A DNA stretch of 6,266 nucleotides from Candidatus Aenigmatarchaeota archaeon (GTDB lineage Archaea; EX4484-52; B79-G9). Numbering within the stretch: the stretch's first letter is position 1; every line of letters begins with the position of its first letter. The notes beneath the pieces were generated by a model, which was not told the origin of the DNA, did no database searches, and saw nothing but the letters and a program-made list of their open reading frames with translations. This document shows, one piece after another, positions 1-5,566 of the stretch. The DNA is taken from the NCBI GenBank assembly GCA_023139785.1, contig JAGLMX010000038.1:1-6266 (forward strand). Direction: 5' to 3'. Made by a program: the position numbers and the translations under genes.

Positions 1-626
1 CCTACAATATTTACTGTTCTTGCGCCTTTTGCAAGGCATTCTTCAGGGCTCAATACAATAACGCCGCCCCTGCTTGAAACAGCATCGGTAACTTTCCAGT
101 CAGTAAGCGTTATATTAACAATCATCCTGTCATTTGTGTATGTATTTGTTGATTTTCCAATGTCAAGATTATACTGAATGTACACACTCCAGCAACCCAG
201 GCATCTTGCCTGCACCACACTGTTTATTTTCAGGTCTCTTCCATTTTCATCAGTATATGGCTTCATGTTTTTGGCATAGTTCCCGGCAATTTCAATGGCG
301 CTGCCTTGTGTTTGTTTATCATGCAGGGAGTCTTTGATATCTTCAGTAAATATCTCCCCCTCAGGAGTCCTGCATTGCCTTGGATAAGATTCCATAACCG
401 GATATCCAAGTGATGCGCACTCTCTAAAATTAGATACCATTCCGGGGCATGGCTCTTCCCACGTCCTTAAGCATTTTTGCAGGGATTCACACCACTTGTA
501 TCCTGCAGCGCCAAGGCACCCATGCTCATCAGTCTCTCCGCCAATAGGATTCTCAGAGCTATCATCCATACAGCCGGAAATTCCAACCAGGGACAAAACC
601 ATAATCAATAAAATTGCTTTTTTCAT
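1..626 (-). CDS. Cysteine-rich secreted lipoprotein, 3' end beyond the window (partial)
   Basis: Reading from the ATG at 626-624, 208 codons stay open to the left edge, so the C-terminus is missing. Residues 1-19 form a lipoprotein signal: MKK, a hydrophobic stretch, then a lipobox-like GISGC with the candidate lipidated Cys at 19. The mature part should therefore sit on the outer face of the membrane. Two short cysteine modules follow. One is HGCLGAAGYKWCESLQKC (35-52) with C60. The other is around C70-C85 with GYPVMESYPRQCRTP (74-88), a motif I recall from many uncultured archaeal and candidate-phylum bacterial proteins. Residues 109-185 look like a separate mostly-beta domain with a CLGCW motif (142-146). 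A further ECLAKGARTVNIV stretch (196-208) may begin another cysteine module at the edge. The function is unknown; a binding or cell-surface role is a guess. The frame and start are well supported by the signal peptide, a weak AGGTAG ribosome site and a TATA box upstream. Confidence 0.85.
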   Translation of the reverse strand, partial: MKKAILLIMVLSLVGISGCMDDSSENPIGGETDEHGCLGAAGYKWCESLQKCLRTWEEPCPGMVSNFRECASLGYPVMESYPRQCRTPEGEIFTEDIKDSLHDKQTQGSAIEIAGNYAKNMKPYTDENGRDLKINSVVQARCLGCWSVYIQYNLDIGKSTNTYTNDRMIVNITLTDWKVTDAVSSRGGVIVLSPEECLAKGARTVNIV

Positions 627-633
627 GCACACA

Positions 634-668
634 CTACCTATGAAAATATTCGATGTTTTCATATATAA
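634..668 (-). promoter_or_regulatory. Probable archaeal promoter and weak ribosome site of the lipoprotein gene
   Basis: On the minus strand TTATATAT (668-661) lies about 25 bases before the expected transcription start near 638-640. AGGTAG (639-634) ends seven bases before the ATG at 626 and could act as a weak Shine-Dalgarno site in a very short leader. I see no clear purine-rich BRE. The call rests on position and the TATA match only. Confidence 0.5.
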
Positions 669-721
669 TACATCTTGTTTTATCGGGTAAATGCCAGAAT
701 ATCTTTTTTGCATTGTATTGG

Positions 722-1171
722 CTATTGCGGTTTTTTTGCAAGTTCTTTTGCCCAACTCTTTGCCCGTTCAATCTCTCCCTCAAGAAGAGGGCCTTCCATG
801 CCTGTGACAAAAAAGCTTTCCGGCTCTGCAAGAAGGGTGCTGCCTTTCTTTTTGAGGGCTTTTGCTATTTTTCGCGCAGCAGAACCGGTAAGCAGGCGCG
901 TTCTCTTAAAACGCGTGTCAAAAGCAGCGACAGGCATGTTATGCAGTGGTGCATGAATGCTTTCAAGAAATGATTTTGTTGCAGGAGTAGGACTCCACGC
1001 TTGCGTGGGCGAACCCACAATAAGAATCTCAACTTTTTCAATATCTGTTATGCCTGCCTTTTCAACATGGACGACATTCACATTTCCTGATTTTGAGAGT
1101 GTGCTGCCAATCGCTTTTGCAATCTTTTCAGTGTTGCCGTATTTGGAGTCATATACCACTAAGCTCTTCAT
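722..1171 (-). CDS. Flavodoxin-family protein (FMN-binding, short-chain)
   Basis: This 149-residue protein is the normal length for a short-chain flavodoxin. It probably binds FMN and serves as a cytoplasmic electron carrier or flavodoxin-like reductase; the partner cannot be told. The first strand and phosphate-binding loop read VVYDSKYGNTEKIA (residues 5-18), equivalent to the T/S-x-T/Y-G-N-T loop of the family. A second flavin-contact loop GSPTQAWSPTP (53-63) and a third near AAFDTRF (82-88) follow in the expected order. The C-terminal helix with MEGPLLEGEIERAKSW (125-140) is typical of a flavodoxin-like subgroup common in archaea and actinobacteria. The start at 1171 is supported by GGTG six bases upstream (1181-1178). 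It is transcribed divergently from the MinD gene and ends 95 bases before the lipoprotein start. No terminator is evident, so read-through into the lipoprotein gene is possible. Confidence 0.9.
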   Translation of the reverse strand: MKSLVVYDSKYGNTEKIAKAIGSTLSKSGNVNVVHVEKAGITDIEKVEILIVGSPTQAWSPTPATKSFLESIHAPLHNMPVAAFDTRFKRTRLLTGSAARKIAKALKKKGSTLLAEPESFFVTGMEGPLLEGEIERAKSWAKELAKKPQ

Positions 1172-1177
1172 TAGTTA

Positions 1178-1227
1178 CACCACTCGCAGGAAATTGCCTG
1201 TAACTTATTGGGATTTAACTTATTTAT
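1178..1227 (-). promoter_or_regulatory. Probable promoter and ribosome site of the flavodoxin gene
   Basis: On the minus strand an A/T-rich ATAAATA box (1227-1221), followed by another TTAAAT stretch (1219-1214), lies about 50 bases before the ATG at 1171. This would give a leader of about 25 bases. GGTG at 1181-1178 ends six bases before the start and is a plausible Shine-Dalgarno core. The exact TATA choice is uncertain. Confidence 0.45.
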
Positions 1228-1300
1228 GGGGCAACAAGAAACTTGCGGAGATTGTCTTTGTCACCAAAAAGCCATTCAGCCAAAGACTGTGGGAAAAGCC

Positions 1301-1314
1301 CGCAAAAATATATA
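1301..1314 (+). promoter_or_regulatory. TATA box of the minD-led cluster, apparently leaderless
   Basis: CGCAAAAATATATA (1301-1314) has the form of an archaeal BRE (CGCAA) joined to a TATA box. The TATA centre lies about 27 bases before the ATG at 1339, so transcription should begin at or within a few bases of the start codon. The sequence just before the ATG (AAAGACCT) has no Shine-Dalgarno match, in keeping with a leaderless mRNA. It is the only clear promoter before the three-gene cluster. Confidence 0.7.
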
Positions 1315-1338
1315 ACGTCTTGAACACCATAAAGACCT

Positions 1339-2154
1339 ATGCCGCGAGTTATTTCGATTGTTTCCGGAAAAGGAGGTGTTGGGAAGACAACTCTTGTCGG
1401 AAATCTAGGCACAATTCTCTCGAAAAAATTCAATAAAAAAGTTCTTCTTATTGATGCAAACATCACGACACCGCATCTTGGGCAGTATATGGGCATTGAT
1501 TTTTGCCAGACAACACTCAATGATGTTTTGCGCGGCAAGGCACTTGTTGATGAGGCACTTTATGAGCATGAAAGCGGTGCGCGCCTTATTCCGGCGTCAA
1601 TAGAGCTTCATGACCTGAAAGGAATTGACATATCAAAGCTGAAAAAAGTTGTTGCACAGGCAAACAAGAAGATAAAAGATACAGAAATTGTGCTTATTGA
1701 TTCTGCTCCGGGACTCGGGCGCGAGGCTATGGCAAGCCTTCAGGCAAGCAAGGAAGTGCTGTTTATCACAACGCCATACGCCCCGATAGTCATTGATGTC
1801 ATGAAGTGCGCAAGGATTGCAGAACATCTAAAGCTAAAGCCTCTTGGGGTTGTGGTCAATATGAGCCACGGCAAAGGGCATGAACTCAATAAACAGGAGA
1901 TTGAGGCACTGGTGGGCCTGCCTGTGATTTCGACAATACGGCATCACAAAGAAGTGCATCACAGCCTTTCTGCACGAAAGCCGCTTGTACTTCACCGCCC
2001 CAGAACACAGGGCGCAAAGGAATTTTATCGTTTAGCAGAGGCACTAATGGGTGTTGAGCAAACTAATCCGGGTGTGCTCGCGCGCCTGAGAGAGATATTT
2101 AACAGATTTTACAGCACAACGCCCAAAAACACAAAAAAAATGCAGGCACAGTGA
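1339..2154 (+). CDS. minD: MinD/ParA-family P-loop ATPase
   Basis: This 271-residue cytoplasmic ATPase belongs to the MinD/ParA (SIMIBI) class, whose members dimerise on ATP and position cell-division, chemosensory or other machinery on membranes or nucleoids. The deviant Walker A motif SGKGGVGKTT spans residues 9-18, with signature Lys11 and P-loop Lys16. The switch I region is LIDANITTPHLG (37-48) with Asp39. The Walker B and switch II region is IVLIDSAPGLG (117-127) with Asp121. The C-terminal pattern, GLPVISTIRHHKEVHHSLSA then P..QGAKEFYRLAEALMG, is that of archaeal MinD proteins. After the core, residues 246-258 (VLARLREIFNRFY) could form an amphipathic helix like the membrane-targeting end of bacterial MinD, followed by a 13-residue polar tail. 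The start fits the leaderless promoter. It heads a cluster with a small membrane coiled-coil protein and a giant coiled-coil protein, so these are its likely partners. Several MinD paralogues exist per archaeon, so orthology to bacterial division MinD is not implied. Confidence 0.93.
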   Translation: MPRVISIVSGKGGVGKTTLVGNLGTILSKKFNKKVLLIDANITTPHLGQYMGIDFCQTTLNDVLRGKALVDEALYEHESGARLIPASIELHDLKGIDISKLKKVVAQANKKIKDTEIVLIDSAPGLGREAMASLQASKEVLFITTPYAPIVIDVMKCARIAEHLKLKPLGVVVNMSHGKGHELNKQEIEALVGLPVISTIRHHKEVHHSLSARKPLVLHRPRTQGAKEFYRLAEALMGVEQTNPGVLARLREIFNRFYSTTPKNTKKMQAQ

Positions 2155-2170
2155 CAGATTTTCAATCTTC

Positions 2171-2175
2171 GGTGA
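2171..2175 (+). promoter_or_regulatory. Ribosome binding site of the small membrane protein gene
   Basis: GGTGA lies four bases before the ATG at 2180, inside the 25-base gap after the minD stop. It matches the archaeal anti-Shine-Dalgarno sequence. It contrasts with the SD-less first gene, as expected for a downstream gene of an archaeal operon, and it fixes the start. Confidence 0.65.
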
Positions 2176-2179
2176 AACC

Positions 2180-2407
2180 ATGCAATTCTATCAGGCACTG
2201 GCTATTATTTTTGCTTTATCGTTCTTCGCCGCCTTGTTTTATATATATAGGATGAACGCAAAATTAGAAGCGATAGAGCATCAAAAGAGCGCTAATTTTG
2301 GAGGCAACATAGGCCTTGAGCTGCAGGACATGAAAGACAGCATAAATGGCCTTGAGCAGGAACTCTCCAAAAGGCGCAGTTCTTTAAAAAATGCTAAAAG
2401 GCAATGA
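2180..2407 (+). CDS. Small single-pass membrane protein with coiled-coil tail (unknown family)
   Basis: I do not recognise this 75-residue protein as a named family. Residues 4-23 (YQALAIIFALSFFAALFYIY) form one hydrophobic membrane helix. Arg24, Lys28 and later basic residues follow it, so by the positive-inside rule the N-terminus should be outside and the tail in the cytoplasm. The tail is charged and helical: residues 24-36, a short Gly-rich break (NFGGN, 39-43), then 45-72 with heptad-like Leu/Met/Ile spacing (LELQDMKDSINGLEQEL). It sits 25 bases after minD and overlaps the large coiled-coil gene by four bases (ATGA), which indicates coupled translation. The natural reading is a membrane anchor or adaptor for the large coiled-coil protein or for the ATPase; this is inference from context. 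In size it resembles FtsB/FtsL-like proteins, but the predicted topology is opposite to theirs. Confidence 0.8.
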   Translation: MQFYQALAIIFALSFFAALFYIYRMNAKLEAIEHQKSANFGGNIGLELQDMKDSINGLEQELSKRRSSLKNAKRQ

Positions 2408-2412
2408 TTATG
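2398..2412 (+). promoter_or_regulatory. Start region of the large coiled-coil gene: ATGA overlap and alternative ATG
   Basis: ATG at 2404 overlaps the TGA of the upstream gene at 2405-2407 (ATGA), a classic translational-coupling arrangement. A second in-frame ATG lies at 2410. The SD-like AAGG at 2398-2401 is only two bases from the first ATG but eight from the second, which favours 2410 if this site is used. The two products differ by only two residues (Met-Ile). Confidence 0.5.
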
Positions 2413-5400
2413 GCTGCGCAGGAAACTGCATCCTTTGACGCGGATGCGAAACTAAAGAAACTTGAGGACGAAAAAAAGAGCCTTGAGGATAAAAATAAAA
2501 GCCTTGCAGAAATAATTGAACTTTCAGCAACCAGCAAAACAGAAAGCCCTGCTGAGCCGGCAGTTGATACAAAAACAATTGAGCAGGCAATAGACGCAAA
2601 ATTAAATGATTTTAAAAAAGATTTTTCACTTCTTGAAAAAAAGATTTCTTCCCAGAAAAAGGAGCCTTCTGTATCACCCCAGCAAATAAATGACCTTTCT
2701 TCAAAATTCGCAACAATTGAGGATCGCCTCAAGGTTCTTGACCGCATACCTGATCTTGAAAAAAAGGTTACTGAAACAACAGAAGCGTCAAAGAAAAGCT
2801 CTGAAGAAAAAGACGGGCTTTTTGGGGACATGGGTGCGTTTGATGAAGAGGCTTCGGGATCTCTTTTTGGAAAAGGCTCTGCACCAAGAAGCCTGCGGGT
2901 CGTGGACAGGTCTCTTCAGAAAATGGATGAGACAACTGATGCGCGCTTTCGCCACTTTGAAAAAAAGCTTGATGAGTTAGCACAAAGGCTTAGCCCGCGC
3001 GCGGTAAAATCTCTTGAGAAAATGGCAACATCCGGTGAAAAGATATTGCAGGAAGTTGTTCCGAATGAAGTAAAGGCAGAAGTTGACCGCATTGTAAATT
3101 CTTTTTCTTTTGAAATCAGGGGGGTTTCAGACACAGTCCGAAAGCTCTCGCAGGACACGGAAAGCATTAATTCTGAGACAAGAAAATATGTTGAGAAGCT
3201 TCAGGCAACTGAGGAAAGAATGAAGGCCTTTAGAGAATTGGCTGAGCAACTCAAGCAGGATGAAGGATTCATTGACAGAATGAAGATGGCGGAGAGGCTT
3301 AAGCATGACGAGATTCTTATCAGCAAACTGAAAAAAGATTTGGAATTAATGCAAAAAAAAGTCAGCATTGAAAAAATAAGGGGGCTTGAAGAGCGCATAG
3401 AGTCTCTGGAACCGATTGCAGACCGCCTTGATCAGGGAGAAATAATGATTGAGAATGTAAATGCCAAGACAGAACAGCTGGAGAAGAAAATCGCTCCTGC
3501 TGAAAAAATAAGGTCTCTTGAAAAGCAAGTGGTTTCCTTTAATGACACGATTGACCGGATAATGCAAGATAACTCCGAGGCTGTTGGCAATATGAAAAAG
3601 GAACTTGAATCCCGTGATGTGAAGAAGGCAGAAGATGCCAAAAAGACAGCGTCTCTTGAAAAGCGCCTGAAGTCTGTTGACAAAATGGCTGAGAAGCTCA
3701 TTCAAAACGAAGCCAATATTGAAAAATTGGTGGCTGATGTACAACAACAGGAAAAACAAGGCGCATCTATTGACGCTGTCCGGGCTCTTGAAGGGCGCAT
3801 GGATTTAGTTGATACTTTAGCCGGGAATTTAAGAGACGACGTACGGCATGTGAAGACACGGGTGGAAACCGGCCTTGGTGAGACTCCATTGACTAAGCTA
3901 TTTGGAATCAAAAAAGGAAAGGTAATATTGCACTCTATTGACAAAATGGCTGAGCGGCTTGAAAAGGACGAGACACTGATTGAGAGATTGAATTTAAATT
4001 TGAGGCAGTTAAGCAAAACAGGAGCTTCAATTGAAAAAGTCGATGCTGTTGAAAAACAGCTGGCCTCGTTTGAAAAAGGCATGAACCATGCTCTTGTGGA
4101 TAGCGTAGCCAGCGTTGACATAATGAAAAAAGAGCTTGAAGCCATTAATGTAAAAAAAGCAGAAGATTCTCAAAAAGCAAAGGCTCTTAGAGCGCGTATA
4201 GACGCTATTGGCGAAATGTCTGAAAAAATTATCCAGAATGAAACAAAGCTCAAAGAACTAAAGAGCACTCTATGCCAGCAGTCAAAGGAGAATGCACCAC
4301 TCGCGAAAGTCAATGCTCTTGAAGCGCGCATAACTTCATGTGAAAAACATAATGACTCGCTCAACAAGGAAAGGACTCATGTCGAAAAGCTGAAACAGGA
4401 TCTTTGGCAGACCGTTAACAGGAAAGCCAATGCCCGAGACATCACAAGTGTTGAAGCGCGCATACACTATATTGAAGACATAATCGGAAAACTCAAAAGT
4501 GAGGACGCGAGAAATATTGGCGACCTTAAAGAGTCACTTGAGCAAATGAGGCTGGGAAAGAACGCACACACTGAAAAAATCAAGCATCTTGAAGGGCGCA
4601 TGGATTCTTTTGGAAATGTTGTCGAACGCTTTGAGATGGATGAAGTGAATGCGAGCAAGCTACACTCAAACATTGAACAGATGAAGAAGAACATACCGGT
4701 TCAAAGAATCATTGGAATTGAAGAGAAGCTTAACACAATCGGCAGTACCTGTGAACACTTAAACCGCGAGCTTGCGCAGGCAAATAAAAAAATAGACAAT
4801 GGCCGGGAAAATTCTGTATTAAGCAAATTATTTGGCATCAAAAAAGGAAAAGAGATTCTTGACTCTGCAAAAAAAACGGCAGAACATATTGAAAAACAAA
4901 AGGCGCTTATTGGAAAACTGAACGCAGATATTGAACAGATATCTAAAAGCAAGGCCGGCACAGAGGATTTGAATGCACACGAAGCCAAAATAAACGCTCT
5001 GGAAGAGCTTGTCGACAACTTCAATGCAGTGGATACAAAAAACATTGTTGCATTAAAAGAAGAAATTGAGTCAACGCGTGCGCACGGGAGTTCGCATAAT
5101 GAAAAAATTGTCGGGCTTGAGTATAGAATGGATTCACTTGAGAAGTCAATAAACAAAGTAAGGGACGTTGATTCTGACAGAATAGAAGATCTAAGTGAAA
5201 AGGTTGATTGCCTTAAAAAAACGAAAAAAAGCTCGATATCCAAGTCTTTAATACAAAAGCTGGTTAATGTAAGAAAAGGAAAGAAATCTGATGATGCTTT
5301 TGAAGAACTTGAGATGCTTTTTCGCCAAGGTGTTATTTCAAGGAAAAGTTTTGAAGACGGGATGAAAAAGCTTTTTCCGCAGGAAGGAGAAGAAAAACCG

Positions 5401-5550
5401 TGCGAATCGCACGCAAGGCATTCTGCTTTTGATCTTCCTGAACCGGAAGCCATACTCGTGCCTTCGAAAGCACCGTTGCCTGAAGAACATTCTGACGCCG
5501 AGATATGCCACTACAGATCATACCAGCGCATGCCACATGAAGAAGATTAA
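2404..5550 (+). CDS. Giant repetitive coiled-coil protein (1048 residues), probable scaffold
   Basis: This is a 1048-residue protein rich in Lys, Glu, Leu and Ile, with no signal peptide or membrane helix, so it is probably cytoplasmic. I do not recognise a named family. Residues 16-42 and 58-135 are coiled coil interrupted by Pro-containing linkers. Residues 136-163 form a Gly-rich linker with two LFG motifs (139-141, 154-156). Residues 164-294 are further helical sequence. Residues 295-914 are about fourteen consecutive 43-46-residue units, and a fifteenth irregular one (915-961) ends in KLVNVRKGK. Residues 965-991 (FEELEMLFRQGVIS...F..GMKKLF) look like a SHOCT-type two-helix segment. Residues 992-1048 are a Pro/His/Glu-rich, probably disordered tail. 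It is the third gene of the minD cluster and overlaps the small membrane protein gene, so a filamentous scaffold positioned by the ATPase is the simplest hypothesis. Generic similarity to SMC or myosin-like proteins would be compositional: no ATPase head is present. Confidence 0.88.
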   Translation: MIMAAQETASFDADAKLKKLEDEKKSLEDKNKSLAEIIELSATSKTESPAEPAVDTKTIEQAIDAKLNDFKKDFSLLEKKISSQKKEPSVSPQQINDLSSKFATIEDRLKVLDRIPDLEKKVTETTEASKKSSEEKDGLFGDMGAFDEEASGSLFGKGSAPRSLRVVDRSLQKMDETTDARFRHFEKKLDELAQRLSPRAVKSLEKMATSGEKILQEVVPNEVKAEVDRIVNSFSFEIRGVSDTVRKLSQDTESINSETRKYVEKLQATEERMKAFRELAEQLKQDEGFIDRMKMAERLKHDEILISKLKKDLELMQKKVSIEKIRGLEERIESLEPIADRLDQGEIMIENVNAKTEQLEKKIAPAEKIRSLEKQVVSFNDTIDRIMQDNSEAVGNMKKELESRDVKKAEDAKKTASLEKRLKSVDKMAEKLIQNEANIEKLVADVQQQEKQGASIDAVRALEGRMDLVDTLAGNLRDDVRHVKTRVETGLGETPLTKLFGIKKGKVILHSIDKMAERLEKDETLIERLNLNLRQLSKTGASIEKVDAVEKQLASFEKGMNHALVDSVASVDIMKKELEAINVKKAEDSQKAKALRARIDAIGEMSEKIIQNETKLKELKSTLCQQSKENAPLAKVNALEARITSCEKHNDSLNKERTHVEKLKQDLWQTVNRKANARDITSVEARIHYIEDIIGKLKSEDARNIGDLKESLEQMRLGKNAHTEKIKHLEGRMDSFGNVVERFEMDEVNASKLHSNIEQMKKNIPVQRIIGIEEKLNTIGSTCEHLNRELAQANKKIDNGRENSVLSKLFGIKKGKEILDSAKKTAEHIEKQKALIGKLNADIEQISKSKAGTEDLNAHEAKINALEELVDNFNAVDTKNIVALKEEIESTRAHGSSHNEKIVGLEYRMDSLEKSINKVRDVDSDRIEDLSEKVDCLKKTKKSSISKSLIQKLVNVRKGKKSDDAFEELEMLFRQGVISRKSFEDGMKKLFPQEGEEKPCESHARHSAFDLPEPEAILVPSKAPLPEEHSDAEICHYRSYQRMPHEED
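3787..3805 (+). repeat. 19-base direct repeat inside the coiled-coil array, copy 1
   Basis: CTTGAAGGGCGCATGGATT occurs here and again at 4588-4606, 801 bases (267 codons) apart and in the same frame, encoding LEGRMD at equivalent places in units 4 and 10. The exact identity may reflect shared ancestry with some recent conversion, or just codon preference on a conserved peptide. Confidence 0.7.
3895..3921 (+). repeat. KLFGIKKGK motif, copy 1 (residues 498-506)
   Basis: This copy interrupts unit 5 of the array (residues 472-514). The preceding GLGETPLT is Gly/Pro-containing and breaks the coil. The nonapeptide is repeated identically at residues 808-816, exactly 310 residues later, and nearly so at 952-960. 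The two identical copies share 19 of 20 bases over the FGIKKGK codons. Confidence 0.85.
4588..4606 (+). repeat. 19-base direct repeat inside the coiled-coil array, copy 2
   Basis: This is an exact match to bases 3787-3805 and encodes LEGRMD near the end of unit 10 (residues 729-734), the place equivalent to the first copy in unit 4. Confidence 0.7.
4825..4851 (+). repeat. KLFGIKKGK motif, copy 2 (residues 808-816)
   Basis: This peptide is identical to copy 1 and sits at the same offset in a 43-residue X-type unit (782-824). It follows a coil-weakening stretch, DNGRENSVLS (798-807), and is followed by EILDSAKKTAEHIEK, parallel to VILHSIDKMAERLEK after copy 1. Confidence 0.85.
5257..5283 (+). 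repeat. KLVNVRKGK motif, divergent copy 3 (residues 952-960)
   Basis: This divergent version of KLFGIKKGK closes the repeat region after a Ser/Lys-rich break (KKTKKSSISKS, 938-948). The same order of a break, a short amphipathic KL..(I/V)(K/R)KGK segment and then a new helix holds in all three places. It leads directly into the SHOCT-like segment. Confidence 0.6.
5296..5376 (+). other. SHOCT-like C-terminal helical segment of the coiled-coil protein (residues 965-991)
   Basis: AFEELEMLFRQGVISRKSFE, then DGMKKLF, fits the SHOCT pattern of about thirty residues: [LF]-x2-L-x2-[LM]-x3-G-[VI]-[IL]-[ST]-x3-[FY]-x3-[KM]-x-x-[LI]. SHOCT segments usually lie at the C-terminal end of larger proteins and are thought to mediate oligomerisation or interaction; that role is from general knowledge of the family. 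The assignment is by eye. Confidence 0.55.
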
Positions 5551-5566
5551 AGGCCCACATATCGGA

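Larger units (their letters stand above)
3286..5145 (+). repeat. In-frame tandem array of about fourteen 43-46-residue coiled-coil units
   Basis: Aligning the translated protein by hand gives units starting at residues 295, 338, 382, 428, 472, 515, 559, 605, 649, 693, 739, 782, 825 and 869, ending at 914. Their lengths are 43, 44, 46, 44, 43, 44, 46, 44, 44, 46, 43, 43, 44 and 46. A typical unit begins M-A-E-[RK]-L-x2-[DN]-E, has I/V at 12 and L at 15, a helix-weakening K-x-G/N-A-S/P near 24-28, then [VI]-x2-[LV]-E-x-[RK]-[ILM] at 32-39. Residues 279-294 (LAEQLKQDEGFIDRMK) are a truncated copy just before the array. DNA identity between units is modest, so the duplications are old. Confidence 0.8.

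Noticed and set aside
134..690. Two plus-strand open frames (134-337 and 496-690) over the lipoprotein gene
   Set aside because: Both are antisense to an uninterrupted 208-codon frame with a lipobox and known cysteine motifs. Their products look random.
627..721. Terminator between the flavodoxin and lipoprotein genes
   Set aside because: I found no hairpin or T-tract in the minus-strand direction. The stretch instead carries the lipoprotein TATA box.
653..973. 106-codon plus-strand open frame over the flavodoxin gene
   Set aside because: It lies antisense to a clearly recognisable flavodoxin, its product resembles no family, and it has no credible ribosome site.
1226..1315. 29-codon plus-strand frame in the divergent intergenic region, encoding a CGDCLCH cysteine cluster
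   Set aside because: The cluster is suggestive of a tiny metal-binding peptide, but the frame runs through the minD TATA box, has no ribosome site, and its TATA candidate is weak. It is too short to support without conservation data.
1224..1538. 104-codon minus-strand frame across the minD start
   Set aside because: It overlaps the Walker A coding region of minD in antisense and has no recognisable features, so it is a shadow.
4701..5453. 250-codon open frame on the minus strand inside the coiled-coil gene
   Set aside because: It is Ser/Phe/Ile-rich because it is the reverse of GAA, AAA and CTT codons in the Lys/Glu/Leu-rich plus-strand gene. Similar shadows run all along 2394-4694. The plus frame has clear repeats and domain structure.
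2404..5550. SMC/Rad50-like chromosome protein as identity of the coiled-coil gene
   Set aside because: There is no Walker A, signature or Walker B motif anywhere in the 1048 residues, and no zinc hook or hinge. Any similarity would be due to coiled-coil composition.
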